DNA of 9,236 nucleotides from Opitutaceae bacterium. Its GTDB lineage: Bacteria > Verrucomicrobiota > Verrucomicrobiia > Opitutales > Opitutaceae. The DNA lies in contig JANXSC010000272.1 in the NCBI GenBank assembly GCA_025352845.1, forward strand, positions 1 to 9,236, given 5' to 3'. Shown here piece after piece: positions 1-5,444 of the stretch (position 1 is the stretch's first letter; each line of letters starts with the position of its first letter). A model generated the notes under the pieces. The model searched no databases, had not been told where the DNA came from, and saw only the letters and a list, made by a program, of their open reading frames with translations. The translations under genes were made by a program, and so were the position numbers.

Positions 1-1608
1 ATGCTCGTGGCGTTTTATCAACACAGCTACGACGCGCACGTCGGCTCGCTGCGTCCCGGCGGCGTGCTCGTTTACGACAGCGATCACGTCAAACCGATCG
101 AGGAAGATCACCGTTTCACCAACGTCGCCATTCCGATCACCACGGGCACCGTCGAGGCCGTCGGCGGCACCTCCAAGGACAAGGGCAAAAATATTTACAC
201 GCTCGGGCTCATCGCCCGCATCTTCGATCTCGATGTGCAAAAACTCGCCGCGCTGATCAAGGAACGCTTCGGCGGGAAAAACGAGGATGTCGTGCGCAAC
301 GCCATGCTGGCCTTCGACGCCGGCTATGCGTGGCCGCAAAATAATCTCCGCGATCTCTTCTACCGTTTCGAGGCCGTCGATCGCGCGACCGCTTCGAGCG
401 GCCGGCCGCAGGTCACGGTCGATGGCAACACCGCCCTCGCCTACGGCCTCCTCGCCGCGGGCGTGCGCCATGGGGCCGGTTACCCGATCACGCCGTGGTC
501 CTCGATCATGGAAACGCTGCGCGCTGAATTTCCGAAATACGGAGGACTCTTCGTGCAGTGCGAGGACGAGATCGCCGCGGTCTCGACCGCGCTCGGATTT
601 TCTTACACCGGCCAGCTCGCCGTCACTGGCAGCGCGGGCCCAGGCCTCTCGTTAAAAATGGAGGCGCTCGGCTGGGCCGTCATGGCCGAGATGCCGATCA
701 TCGTGATCAACGTGCAGCGCGGCGGTCCCTCGACGGGCATGCCGACCAACGTCGAGCAAAGCGACCTCATGCAGGCGATCTACGGTTCGCACGGCGACAC
801 GCCGCGCGTCGTGCTCGCGCCGAAAAATGTCGAGGACTGTTTTTACATCGCGATGGAGGCGTGCCGGATCGCGCGCGAATATTCCACGCCGGTCTTCGTG
901 CTCACCGACATGGGACTCGCCAGCCGCATCGAAGCGTTCGACGAACCGGACCTCGCGAAACTCATGATCGCGGCCAAGCCCGACCTCTCCGAGCGCGGCG
1001 CTGATTTCAAACCCTACCCGCTCGACCAGATCACCCGCCACGCGCCGCCCGGCGCGAAGATCGGCTCGGGAAAATATCCGACTGTCACCGGGCTCGAACA
1101 CGACGAACTCGGCCATCCCACCGGCAGCCCCAAGCTGCATATGCAGATGACCGCGAAGCGCCGCGAAAAAATTAAGGCCCTCGCCGCTTCGCTTCCCGCG
1201 CCCGAGTTCACGGGCGACGACAGCGGCGAGGCGCTGCTTGTCACGTGGGGCTCCAATTGGGGCCCGGGCCGCGAGGCCGTCGCGCGCGTGCGCGCCACCG
1301 GAGTGCAGGCCGGCCACATGCACCTGCGCCACGTCCACCCGTTGCCCAACGGTCTGGAGGAGTCTTTCAAAAATTTCCGCAAGGTGATCGTCGCCGAACT
1401 CAACGACGAGGGTGTCTATGGTTTCGGCCAGTTCACGACACTGCTCCGCGGGCGTTACGCCGATCCGCGCATCGTCAGCGTCACGAAGACGGACGGCCTC
1501 ACCTTCAAGGTCAGCGAGATCGTCGCCGGCATCGGCAAGCACCTCGGCAACGCCGAACTCCAGGCCGGCGCCGGCGCCGCCCTGAAAAGCCCGCTCGCCA
1601 AAGTCTAA
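1..1608 (+). CDS. korA: 2-oxoacid (2-oxoglutarate):acceptor oxidoreductase, fused gamma-alpha subunit (5' partial)
   Basis: This is the catalytic partner of KorB in a thiamine-diphosphate (TPP) enzyme that interconverts a 2-oxoacid plus CoA with acyl-CoA, CO2 and reduced ferredoxin in the cytoplasm. The visible 535 residues hold the C-terminal part of a gamma-type domain (about 1-125), then the alpha pyrimidine-binding domain beginning near G142-N143 with YPITP at 161-165. The family hallmark VQRGGPSTGMPT is at 238-249, and a transketolase-C-like domain starts near 411 (LLVTWGSNWGPGRE). The motif set fits 2-oxoglutarate enzymes better than pyruvate or indolepyruvate ones, but substrate is inferred. 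The in-frame ATG at base 1 is most likely internal: LVAF followed by a hydrophobic GGVLVYDS stretch sits mid-way in gamma domains, so roughly 80-110 N-terminal residues, including the GGxG start of the gamma domain, lie outside the window. korB follows after 56 nt, presumably in one operon. Confidence 0.93.
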   Translation: MLVAFYQHSYDAHVGSLRPGGVLVYDSDHVKPIEEDHRFTNVAIPITTGTVEAVGGTSKDKGKNIYTLGLIARIFDLDVQKLAALIKERFGGKNEDVVRNAMLAFDAGYAWPQNNLRDLFYRFEAVDRATASSGRPQVTVDGNTALAYGLLAAGVRHGAGYPITPWSSIMETLRAEFPKYGGLFVQCEDEIAAVSTALGFSYTGQLAVTGSAGPGLSLKMEALGWAVMAEMPIIVINVQRGGPSTGMPTNVEQSDLMQAIYGSHGDTPRVVLAPKNVEDCFYIAMEACRIAREYSTPVFVLTDMGLASRIEAFDEPDLAKLMIAAKPDLSERGADFKPYPLDQITRHAPPGAKIGSGKYPTVTGLEHDELGHPTGSPKLHMQMTAKRREKIKALAASLPAPEFTGDDSGEALLVTWGSNWGPGREAVARVRATGVQAGHMHLRHVHPLPNGLEESFKNFRKVIVAELNDEGVYGFGQFTTLLRGRYADPRIVSVTKTDGLTFKVSEIVAGIGKHLGNAELQAGAGAALKSPLAKV

Positions 1609-1612
1609 GCCA

Positions 1613-1650
1613 GTTTCCCACTTTTCCGATTTTCCACTTTCCCAATTTTC
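1613..1650 (+). repeat. degenerate TTTTCC/TTTCCC short tandem repeat in the korA-korB spacer
   Basis: The 56-nt spacer between korA and korB is 44/56 pyrimidine. Most of it is an imperfect 8-10-nt repeat of the type (C/G)A(C)TTTTCC, with four to five decayed copies. It offers no Shine-Dalgarno sequence to the korB start at 1665. It may act as an unstructured U/C-rich leader, for example for ribosomal protein S1 binding, or it may be slipped-strand debris. Function is not shown by the sequence. Confidence 0.5.
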
Positions 1651-1664
1651 ACCCGCCCCACCCC

Positions 1665-2606
1665 ATGTCTTCCGCTGTCGCCACTCCTCCGCCCCCTGCC
1701 GGCGCCCCGCTCACCAAAAAAATTCTCACCGCTGATCACCCGACGTGGTGCCCAGGCTGCGGTGATTTCGCGGTGCTGCACTCGTTCTACCGCGTGCTCG
1801 AGAAGCTCCAATACACGCACGAAAAGATCGTCACTTTTGCCGGCATCGGCTGCTCCTCGCGCTTCCCCTATTTCGTGAACACGCACGGCGGCCACTACAT
1901 CCACGGCCGCGCGCTGCCCTTTGCCGCCGGCATCAGTTTGGGCAACGACGACCTCCACGTCTTCGTCTTCGGCGGCGACGGCGACGGCTTCTCCATCGGT
2001 GGCAACCATCTCGTCCACACCGCCCGCAAGAACGTCCGCCTCACCTACGTGATCATGGACAACTCCGTTTACGGTCTCACGAAAAAGCAGACCTCGCCGA
2101 CCACGCCCATCGGTTTCAAAACCAAGACCGATCCCACCGGTGCGATCGACCAGCCGATTAATCCGATGCGCACGCTGCTCAACAGCGGCGCGACCTTCGT
2201 CGCGCGCAGCCATGCGACGCAGGTGAATCACATGATCGACATGATGCTCCGCGCGGCGAAGCACGACGGGTTCTCCGTGGTCGAGATTCTCTCCGAATGC
2301 GTCGAGTTCTACGAAGGCGCGTTCGACTCCTCGATTCCGCGTAAGGGCGGCACGTGGACGCTCGTGGACGAAAGGAAAAACGACGGCTCGCCCGAGGACG
2401 CCGGCCGCCACGACACGGCCGATGAAGTCGCCGCCTTCAAGCTCGCGAACCAAGCATGGCCGGGAGCGTTCGGCGTTTTCTACGAGAACAAGGTGCGCAA
2501 AACGAAGAACGCCCTTGAGGCCGAGGGCGTCACCAAGGCGCGGGAAAAGACCAAGAACGCCAGTGACCTCGCGCTCCTGCAACAGACCTTCGCGCGCTTG
2601 CGCTAA
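1665..2606 (+). CDS. korB: 2-oxoacid (2-oxoglutarate):acceptor oxidoreductase, beta subunit
   Basis: This 313-residue protein binds TPP-Mg and a [4Fe-4S] cluster and completes the KorAB enzyme. Cluster ligands are visible as CPGC (C29, C32), C63 in GIGCSSR and C212 in ILSEC, where many relatives have LSPC. The TPP motif runs from GGDGDG (103-108) through N114 to DN at 132-133, followed by the conserved YGLTKKQ and SPT block. The start at ATG 1665 is chosen because the family N-terminus (…ADHPTWCPGCGD) begins just after it; the open frame extends upstream to 1245 only as a shadow of korA. An N-terminal Pro/Ala-rich tail (2-15) is probably disordered. There is no Shine-Dalgarno sequence. No delta (ferredoxin-like) subunit follows, so this is a two-subunit enzyme like the aerobic and mycobacterial KorAB. 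The role inferred is 2-oxoglutarate oxidation in the TCA cycle or its reductive reverse. Confidence 0.94.
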   Translation: MSSAVATPPPPAGAPLTKKILTADHPTWCPGCGDFAVLHSFYRVLEKLQYTHEKIVTFAGIGCSSRFPYFVNTHGGHYIHGRALPFAAGISLGNDDLHVFVFGGDGDGFSIGGNHLVHTARKNVRLTYVIMDNSVYGLTKKQTSPTTPIGFKTKTDPTGAIDQPINPMRTLLNSGATFVARSHATQVNHMIDMMLRAAKHDGFSVVEILSECVEFYEGAFDSSIPRKGGTWTLVDERKNDGSPEDAGRHDTADEVAAFKLANQAWPGAFGVFYENKVRKTKNALEAEGVTKAREKTKNASDLALLQQTFARLR

Positions 2607-2630
2607 TCCGTCGCGCCCGCACGACCATCC

Positions 2631-2655
2631 GTAGGGCGCGTGTCTCGCACGCGCC
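2631..2655 (+). repeat. REP-like hairpin with GTAGG head (copy A)
   Basis: A GTAGG head is followed by an 8-bp perfect stem, GGCGCGTG (2635-2642) against CACGCGCC (2648-2655), with a TCTCG loop. Head, stem size and TC-containing loop match the copies at 7471, 8902 and 9044. It lies 25 nt after the korB stop. Its 3' arm overlaps a second, mutually exclusive perfect hairpin, GCGCCG (2651-2656) against CGGCGC (2660-2665). No T-tract follows, so it is not a canonical terminator for korB, though it could stabilise the transcript end. Confidence 0.65.
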
Positions 2656-2680
2656 GCTCCGGCGCAGCGCACGCGGACAC

Positions 2681-2724
2681 AAAAAAGCCCCGCTTTGAAA
2701 TCAAAGGGAGCTTGGGCGCGGGGT
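2681..2724 (-). terminator. intrinsic terminator of the minus-strand rpoZ/small-protein unit
   Basis: Read on the minus strand, an outer stem CCCCGC (2723-2718) pairs with GCGGGG (2693-2688). It encloses a second small stem, CTTTGA/TCAAAG (2706-2693 region). A run of six Ts (2686-2681) follows directly after GCGGGGC. It begins 33 nt past the stop codon of the 30-residue ORF. On the plus strand the same stem has no T-run, so it acts in one direction only and does not end korB transcription by the usual mechanism. Confidence 0.85.
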
Positions 2725-2756
2725 GCTCTCACCCCACCGGGCGGATCGGATCCGCG

Positions 2757-2849
2757 TTACTTCTTGGCGCGCTTGGCGGCTTTCTTCTGCGCGGCAGTTT
2801 TGCTGGGCGCTTTCTTGGTCAGTTTCTTAGCGTTTTGTGATTTAGCCAT
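2757..2849 (-). CDS. 30-residue lysine/alanine-rich basic protein, function unknown
   Basis: The ORF runs from ATG (complement of 2847-2849) to TAA (complement of 2757-2759). Of 30 residues, 11 are Lys, one is Arg and eight are Ala. There is no acidic residue and no hydrophobic segment, so it should be cytoplasmic and bind nucleic acid or ribosomes electrostatically, like histone-H1-type tails; that is inference. The same frame stays open upstream to 3029, but that part overlaps rpoZ out of frame, loses the compositional bias and is rejected. Support for a real gene is the sharp compositional bias starting at the ATG, the location 76 nt downstream of rpoZ on the same strand, and the intrinsic terminator right behind it. 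No Shine-Dalgarno sequence is visible. I do not recognise a named family. Confidence 0.65.
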   Translation of the reverse strand: MAKSQNAKKLTKKAPSKTAAQKKAAKRAKK

Positions 2850-2916
2850 GGTGATATGATTCTGCGTTATTGGGATTGGTGAGTAGGGAACGAGTCGAGT
2901 GAGGGGGAAACCAGGC

Positions 2917-2936
2917 GCCGGAACGTCAGTTCCGGC
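2917..2936 (-). repeat. 8-bp perfect hairpin containing the rpoZ stop codon
   Basis: GCCGGAAC (2917-2924) pairs with GTTCCGGC (2929-2936) around a 4-nt loop that contains the rpoZ TGA (complement of 2926-2928). Only a short mixed C/T stretch follows on the minus strand, so terminator activity would be weak. It may be a transcript-stabilising hairpin or a decayed palindromic repeat. Confidence 0.6.
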
Positions 2937-3150
2937 CGGCCGCGATTTCAGCGGGCGTAGCCAGCTCGAAGCTGATCTTTCGCTCGATAATTTCGCGGAG
3001 TGCCGTGTCCTCCGCCGAGAGCTTTTCAAGCGACTCGACCAGCGCGCGATTACCGCGTTTGAGCTGTTTCACCCGGCGCGATACTACATTGATCAGCACA
3101 TTCGGGTCGTCCACGACCAGAAGTGCCGCCCTGATGTATTCGTCTCGCAT
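2926..3150 (-). CDS. rpoZ: DNA-directed RNA polymerase, omega subunit
   Basis: This 74-residue protein has the omega pattern. It starts with a short acidic/hydrophobic lead, then DPNVLINVVSRRVKQLKRGN (about 15-34), the region equivalent to the N-x-ELV…RARQL segment that contacts beta'. It then has the D-x-AL-x-EIIE-x-KISFE helix (about 48-62). Omega aids folding and assembly of beta' into core polymerase and in many bacteria contributes to the ppGpp site. Length is at the short end of the family range (about 60-100). The ATG at 3150-3148 is the only start that keeps the whole domain. No good Shine-Dalgarno precedes it, and two small hairpins (ACCCA/TGGGT at 3163-3175; GTGAC/GTCAC at 3180-3198) sit in the leader. 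It is the first gene of a minus-strand unit with the small lysine-rich ORF. Divergence from textbook omega keeps the call short of certain. Confidence 0.88.
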   Translation of the reverse strand: MRDEYIRAALLVVDDPNVLINVVSRRVKQLKRGNRALVESLEKLSAEDTALREIIERKISFELATPAEIAAGRN

Positions 3151-3313
3151 GATGGGAAATCAACCCACCTTGGGTCGGAGTGACACGGAATGCGTCACCA
3201 TTTCCTTCGGTTACACGGGCTGAGGTAGCGACCATAAAAATTGGTTTCGGAAAACACGAAGTTTATCTCGGATTCGCGGAGACGCGGAGACAATCGGTTC
3301 GCGGGCCATGCGC

Positions 3314-3332
3314 TTGGAAATTTTATTTCCAA
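3314..3332. repeat. AT-rich perfect hairpin
   Basis: TTGGAAAT (3314-3321) pairs perfectly with ATTTCCAA (3325-3332) around a TTT loop. It lies in the rpoZ-htrA spacer and could be an operator-like dyad or a decayed repeat arm. Nothing in the sequence assigns a function. Confidence 0.55.
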
Positions 3333-3339
3333 ACAACGA

Positions 3340-3382
3340 GTGCGCAGCTCGCAGAAAATTAAAAGATATTTTTTTTGCGCAC
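3340..3382. repeat. long interrupted inverted repeat
   Basis: GTGCGCA (3340-3346) is matched by TGCGCAC (3376-3382). Inside, an AAAAT arm (3355-3359) faces an ATTTTTTT arm (3368-3375), so the structure can close as two stacked stems separated by an internal loop. On the minus strand the A/T arm gives a T-rich stretch inside, not after, the GC stem, so it is not a standard terminator. Confidence 0.45.
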
Positions 3383-3449
3383 CCCAGCTTCTCCTCCCCG
3401 CCGTAGATGACCGCCTGAACCACTCGGAAAAGCCCAAACGATGTATGCT

Positions 3450-3533
3450 GCGTTCGGTGGCAACGATGATCCTCCTTCCTGCCCACTTGGCTGACGATGC
3501 GTTGTGGGGATGCACAGCCACCATTCCGAACGC
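3450..3533. other. candidate structured RNA or inverted-repeat element, strand unknown
   Basis: GCGTTC (3450-3455) pairs with GAACGC (3528-3533) and GGTGGC (3456-3461) pairs with GCCACC (3517-3522), leaving a 5-nt bulge ATTCC (3523-3527) on one side. This gives 12 Watson-Crick pairs enclosing 55 nt. The interior has further possible stems (TGTG/CACA at 3503-3516; CCCAC/GTGGG at 3482-3508). The length of about 84 nt and closed ends would suit a small RNA, but I cannot match it to a known family. The minus strand carries a GGCAGGAAGGAGG stretch that recalls, but does not match, the SRP RNA tip. Confidence 0.35.
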
Positions 3534-3705
3534 GCCGCGACCGCACCTCATCTCAATGGAGGAATTCGCAGCCGCGCTCGGCGCGATGTCGTTCGGGCGC
3601 TTTCAACCCACCGCCATTCCCTCCCCAAACCTTTCGATTCTGTAATGTCCGCGAAAGCCTGCGGAAAATTCGGCGTGCTACTGTGGCGGCCTCATCTCCG
3701 CCACT

Positions 3706-5244
3706 ATGAATTCATCACACTCCTCCCAATCCGCTTTCTTTAACCGCCGGCCGACCCTTTGGGTCGTGTGCTTGCTCGCCCTCGCGGGCGGGTTTGCCGT
3801 CGGCGCGCAATCCAACTCCGTCACCAAGCCCGCCGTCGCCGTCAAACTCGACTCCCAACCCGTCAACCGCGGGCCGCTCGAAAACGGCAGCTTCTCCAGT
3901 GTCGTGAAACGCGTCGCGCCGAGCGTCGTGAAAATCACCACCTCGACCAAGGCGAAGAAAATCGCCGCCAACGCGAACCAGTTCCCGGGACTCGACAATC
4001 CGATGTTCCGCCAGTTCTTCGGCGGTCGCCTGCCCGAGATGCAGCAACCCGCGCAAAGCGGCCTCGGTTCCGGCGTCATCATCAGCGCCGATGGCTACAT
4101 CGCCACCAACAACCACGTGGTCCAAGGTGCCGACGAAGTCATCGTCTCGCTCGACGACGGCCGCGAACTCAAGGCCAAGGTAGTCGGCCGCGACCCGCAG
4201 ACCGACATCGCCGTCATCAAGGTTGCCGCCACGGATTTGCCCGCGATCACGTTCGCCGATTCCTCGAAAATTGAGGTCGGCGACCGCGTCCTCGCGATGG
4301 GCAATCCGTTCGGCATCGGCGAAACCGTCACCACCGGCATCGTCAGCGCCAAGGGCCGCCGCCCCGGCCTCGGCCTCGACTATGAGGACTTCGTGCAGAC
4401 CGACGCCGCGATCAATCCCGGCAATTCCGGCGGCGCGCTCGTCGATGTCGAGGGCCGCCTCATCGGCATCAACACCGCGATTCTCAGCCGCAATGGCGGC
4501 TTCCAAGGAGTTGGTCTCGCCGTGCCTTCGAATCTCGTCAGTCAGGTCGCCGATGGACTCGTGAAGAACGGCAAGGTCGTCCGCGGCTACCTCGGCGTCG
4601 GCGCGCAGGATCTCACGCCCATGCTCGCCGAGTCGCTCGGCCTCGAGACCAAGCGCGGCGCGCTCGTCTCCGACGTGCAGCCCGACAGTCCCGCCGAAAA
4701 GGCCGGCCTGAAAAACGGCGATGTCATCACCGCCCTCAACGGCCAGACGATCGAAGACGCGAACCGGCTCACGTTCACCGTCGGTGCGATTTCGCCCGGC
4801 ACCAAGCTCGACCTCGACATCGTCCGCGACGGGAAGAAAGAAACCCTCAAGCTCACCGCCGCCGAGCGCCCCGGCACCGCCAGCCGCCGTGGTCGCGAGT
4901 CCGCCGAACCCGAGGAACTCGCGAAGAACGACGAAGGCGTGCTCAACGGCGTCGCCGTCGACGATCTCGCGCCGCAGATGCGCAAGCAGCTCAACCTGCC
5001 CGCCCGCCTGCAAGGCGCACTCATCACCAACGTCGAGACCGACTCCGCCGCCGCCAAGGCCGGTCTCCGCGCCGGCGATGTGATTCTCGAAATCAACAAG
5101 CAGCCCGTCACCTCCGCGCAGGACGCCGTGAAGCTCAGCACGTCCGCCGAGAGCAAGAAGACGCTGCTCCGCCTCTACTCGCGCGGCAGCACCATCTTCG
5201 TGGTCGTCGACGAGACCAACGCCAACAAGGCTGCGTCGGAATAA
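3706..5244 (+). CDS. degP: Do-type periplasmic serine protease/chaperone (HtrA/DegP family)
   Basis: This 512-residue ATP-independent protease degrades or chaperones misfolded envelope proteins. Residues 13-35 form a Sec signal or anchor: NRRPT, then a hydrophobic WVVCLLALAGGFAVGA, with likely cleavage after A34; there is no lipobox. The trypsin-like domain shows the full triad: H137 (NNHVV), D167 (TDIAVIK) and S241 (GNSGGA), with GSGVIIS and the QTDAAINPGNSGG context typical of Do proteases. PDZ1 covers about 293-388 (GYLGV…AGLKNGDVI) and PDZ2 about 412-504 (AGLRAGDVI), the usual two-PDZ length. ATG 3706 is the start that gives the signal peptide directly; there is no Shine-Dalgarno sequence. 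The gene stands alone, ended by the terminator at 5280-5318. Whether it is DegP, DegQ or MucD by strict orthology cannot be told, so the symbol is approximate. Confidence 0.95.
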   Translation: MNSSHSSQSAFFNRRPTLWVVCLLALAGGFAVGAQSNSVTKPAVAVKLDSQPVNRGPLENGSFSSVVKRVAPSVVKITTSTKAKKIAANANQFPGLDNPMFRQFFGGRLPEMQQPAQSGLGSGVIISADGYIATNNHVVQGADEVIVSLDDGRELKAKVVGRDPQTDIAVIKVAATDLPAITFADSSKIEVGDRVLAMGNPFGIGETVTTGIVSAKGRRPGLGLDYEDFVQTDAAINPGNSGGALVDVEGRLIGINTAILSRNGGFQGVGLAVPSNLVSQVADGLVKNGKVVRGYLGVGAQDLTPMLAESLGLETKRGALVSDVQPDSPAEKAGLKNGDVITALNGQTIEDANRLTFTVGAISPGTKLDLDIVRDGKKETLKLTAAERPGTASRRGRESAEPEELAKNDEGVLNGVAVDDLAPQMRKQLNLPARLQGALITNVETDSAAAKAGLRAGDVILEINKQPVTSAQDAVKLSTSAESKKTLLRLYSRGSTIFVVVDETNANKAASE

Positions 5245-5279
5245 TTTTGGGGTGCTAGTCAGGTTTGTGTTCAATGGTG

Positions 5280-5318
5280 CCGGCCCCGGTTGCGCAACGC
5301 GACCGGGGCCGGTTTTTT
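5280..5318 (+). terminator. strong intrinsic terminator after htrA/degP
   Basis: CCGGCCCCGGT (5280-5290) pairs perfectly with ACCGGGGCCGG (5302-5312) and is followed by six Ts (5313-5318). The loop can extend the stem by a T·G wobble and GCG/CGC, leaving a CAA loop. It starts 35 nt after the htrA stop. It separates htrA from the two-component genes, which must therefore have their own promoter between 5319 and 5444. Confidence 0.96.
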
Positions 5319-5345
5319 CCACGTAACGCATCATTTATTTTTTGC

Positions 5346-5374
5346 TGTCATTGCGAGGAGCGACGAAGCAATCC
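5346..5374 (+). repeat. short dispersed palindromic repeat of the CATTGCGAGGAGCGA type
   Basis: The stretch reads TGTCATTGCGAGGAGC followed by GACGAAGCAATCC. Its outer arms ATTGC (5350-5354) and GCAAT (5368-5372) are complementary. I recognise this wording as an intergenic repeat seen in many unrelated bacterial genomes, often as 'cattgcgag…gaagcaatc'; that is recollection, not a search. Only one half-element is present here, between the htrA terminator and the response-regulator gene. Confidence 0.7.
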
Positions 5375-5390
5375 ATCCAACCCCTCATCG

Positions 5391-5444
5391 TTTCTCCGCC
5401 GCCTTGCCCCCCGCCTCCTTCTCCCTTCTCCTGCCGACCTCACC
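5391..5444 (+). promoter_or_regulatory. pyrimidine-rich leader without Shine-Dalgarno before the response regulator
   Basis: Of the 54 bases directly upstream of ATG 5445, 46 are C or T, and no GGAG, AGGA or GAGG lies within 20 nt of the start. Initiation probably does not rely on anti-SD pairing. The same holds for korB, htrA and hflX in this window. Confidence 0.55.

Larger units (their letters stand above)
3151..3705. other. intergenic region without convincing gene; several inverted repeats
   Basis: This 555-nt spacer separates the divergent rpoZ and htrA genes and must hold both promoters, but neither is clear by eye. Open frames on both strands (up to 134 codons) have no recognisable domain and run through the repeats, so I do not call them. 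Visible structure: a tandem 8-mer CGCGGAGA twice at 3275-3290; an AT-rich hairpin at 3314-3332; a longer interrupted hairpin at 3340-3382; and a bulged 12-bp helix closing at 3450-3461 and 3517-3533. Part of it (3230-3380) is clearly more AT-rich than the flanking genes. Confidence 0.7.

Noticed and set aside
2635..2665. Intrinsic terminator for korB
   Set aside because: Two overlapping strong hairpins are present, but no T-tract follows either on the plus strand. They are described as REP-like instead.
1605..2732. 375-codon minus-strand frame opposite korB
   Set aside because: It covers korB and runs through the minus-strand terminator. It has no recognisable domain.
3450..3533. Small SRP RNA (ffs) or 6S RNA
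   Set aside because: The minus strand has GGCAGGAAGGAGG and CAGCCAAG words, but in the wrong order and spacing for the SRP tip, and it lacks the 6S closing-bubble pattern. It is kept only as an unnamed structured candidate.
3195..3645. Overlapping 111-134-codon frames on both strands of the rpoZ-htrA spacer
   Set aside because: No domain, inconsistent third-position GC content, and they read through hairpins and dispersed-repeat words. Frames on opposite strands are equally plausible, so neither is supported.
3676..3684. Extended -10 promoter TGCTACTGT for htrA
   Set aside because: The TG-n-TACTGT resemblance is real and the distance to ATG 3706 is suitable, but no -35-like box lies 16-18 nt upstream and the sigma-factor preference of this lineage is unknown.
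3715..5334. 539-codon minus-strand frame opposite htrA
   Set aside because: It is antisense to a protease with all catalytic motifs, starts beyond the terminator and has a Gly/Asp/Glu-rich shadow composition.
5265..5444. 60-codon N-terminal extension of the response regulator
   Set aside because: It would translate the htrA terminator and an intergenic repeat. The receiver domain begins exactly at ATG 5445.
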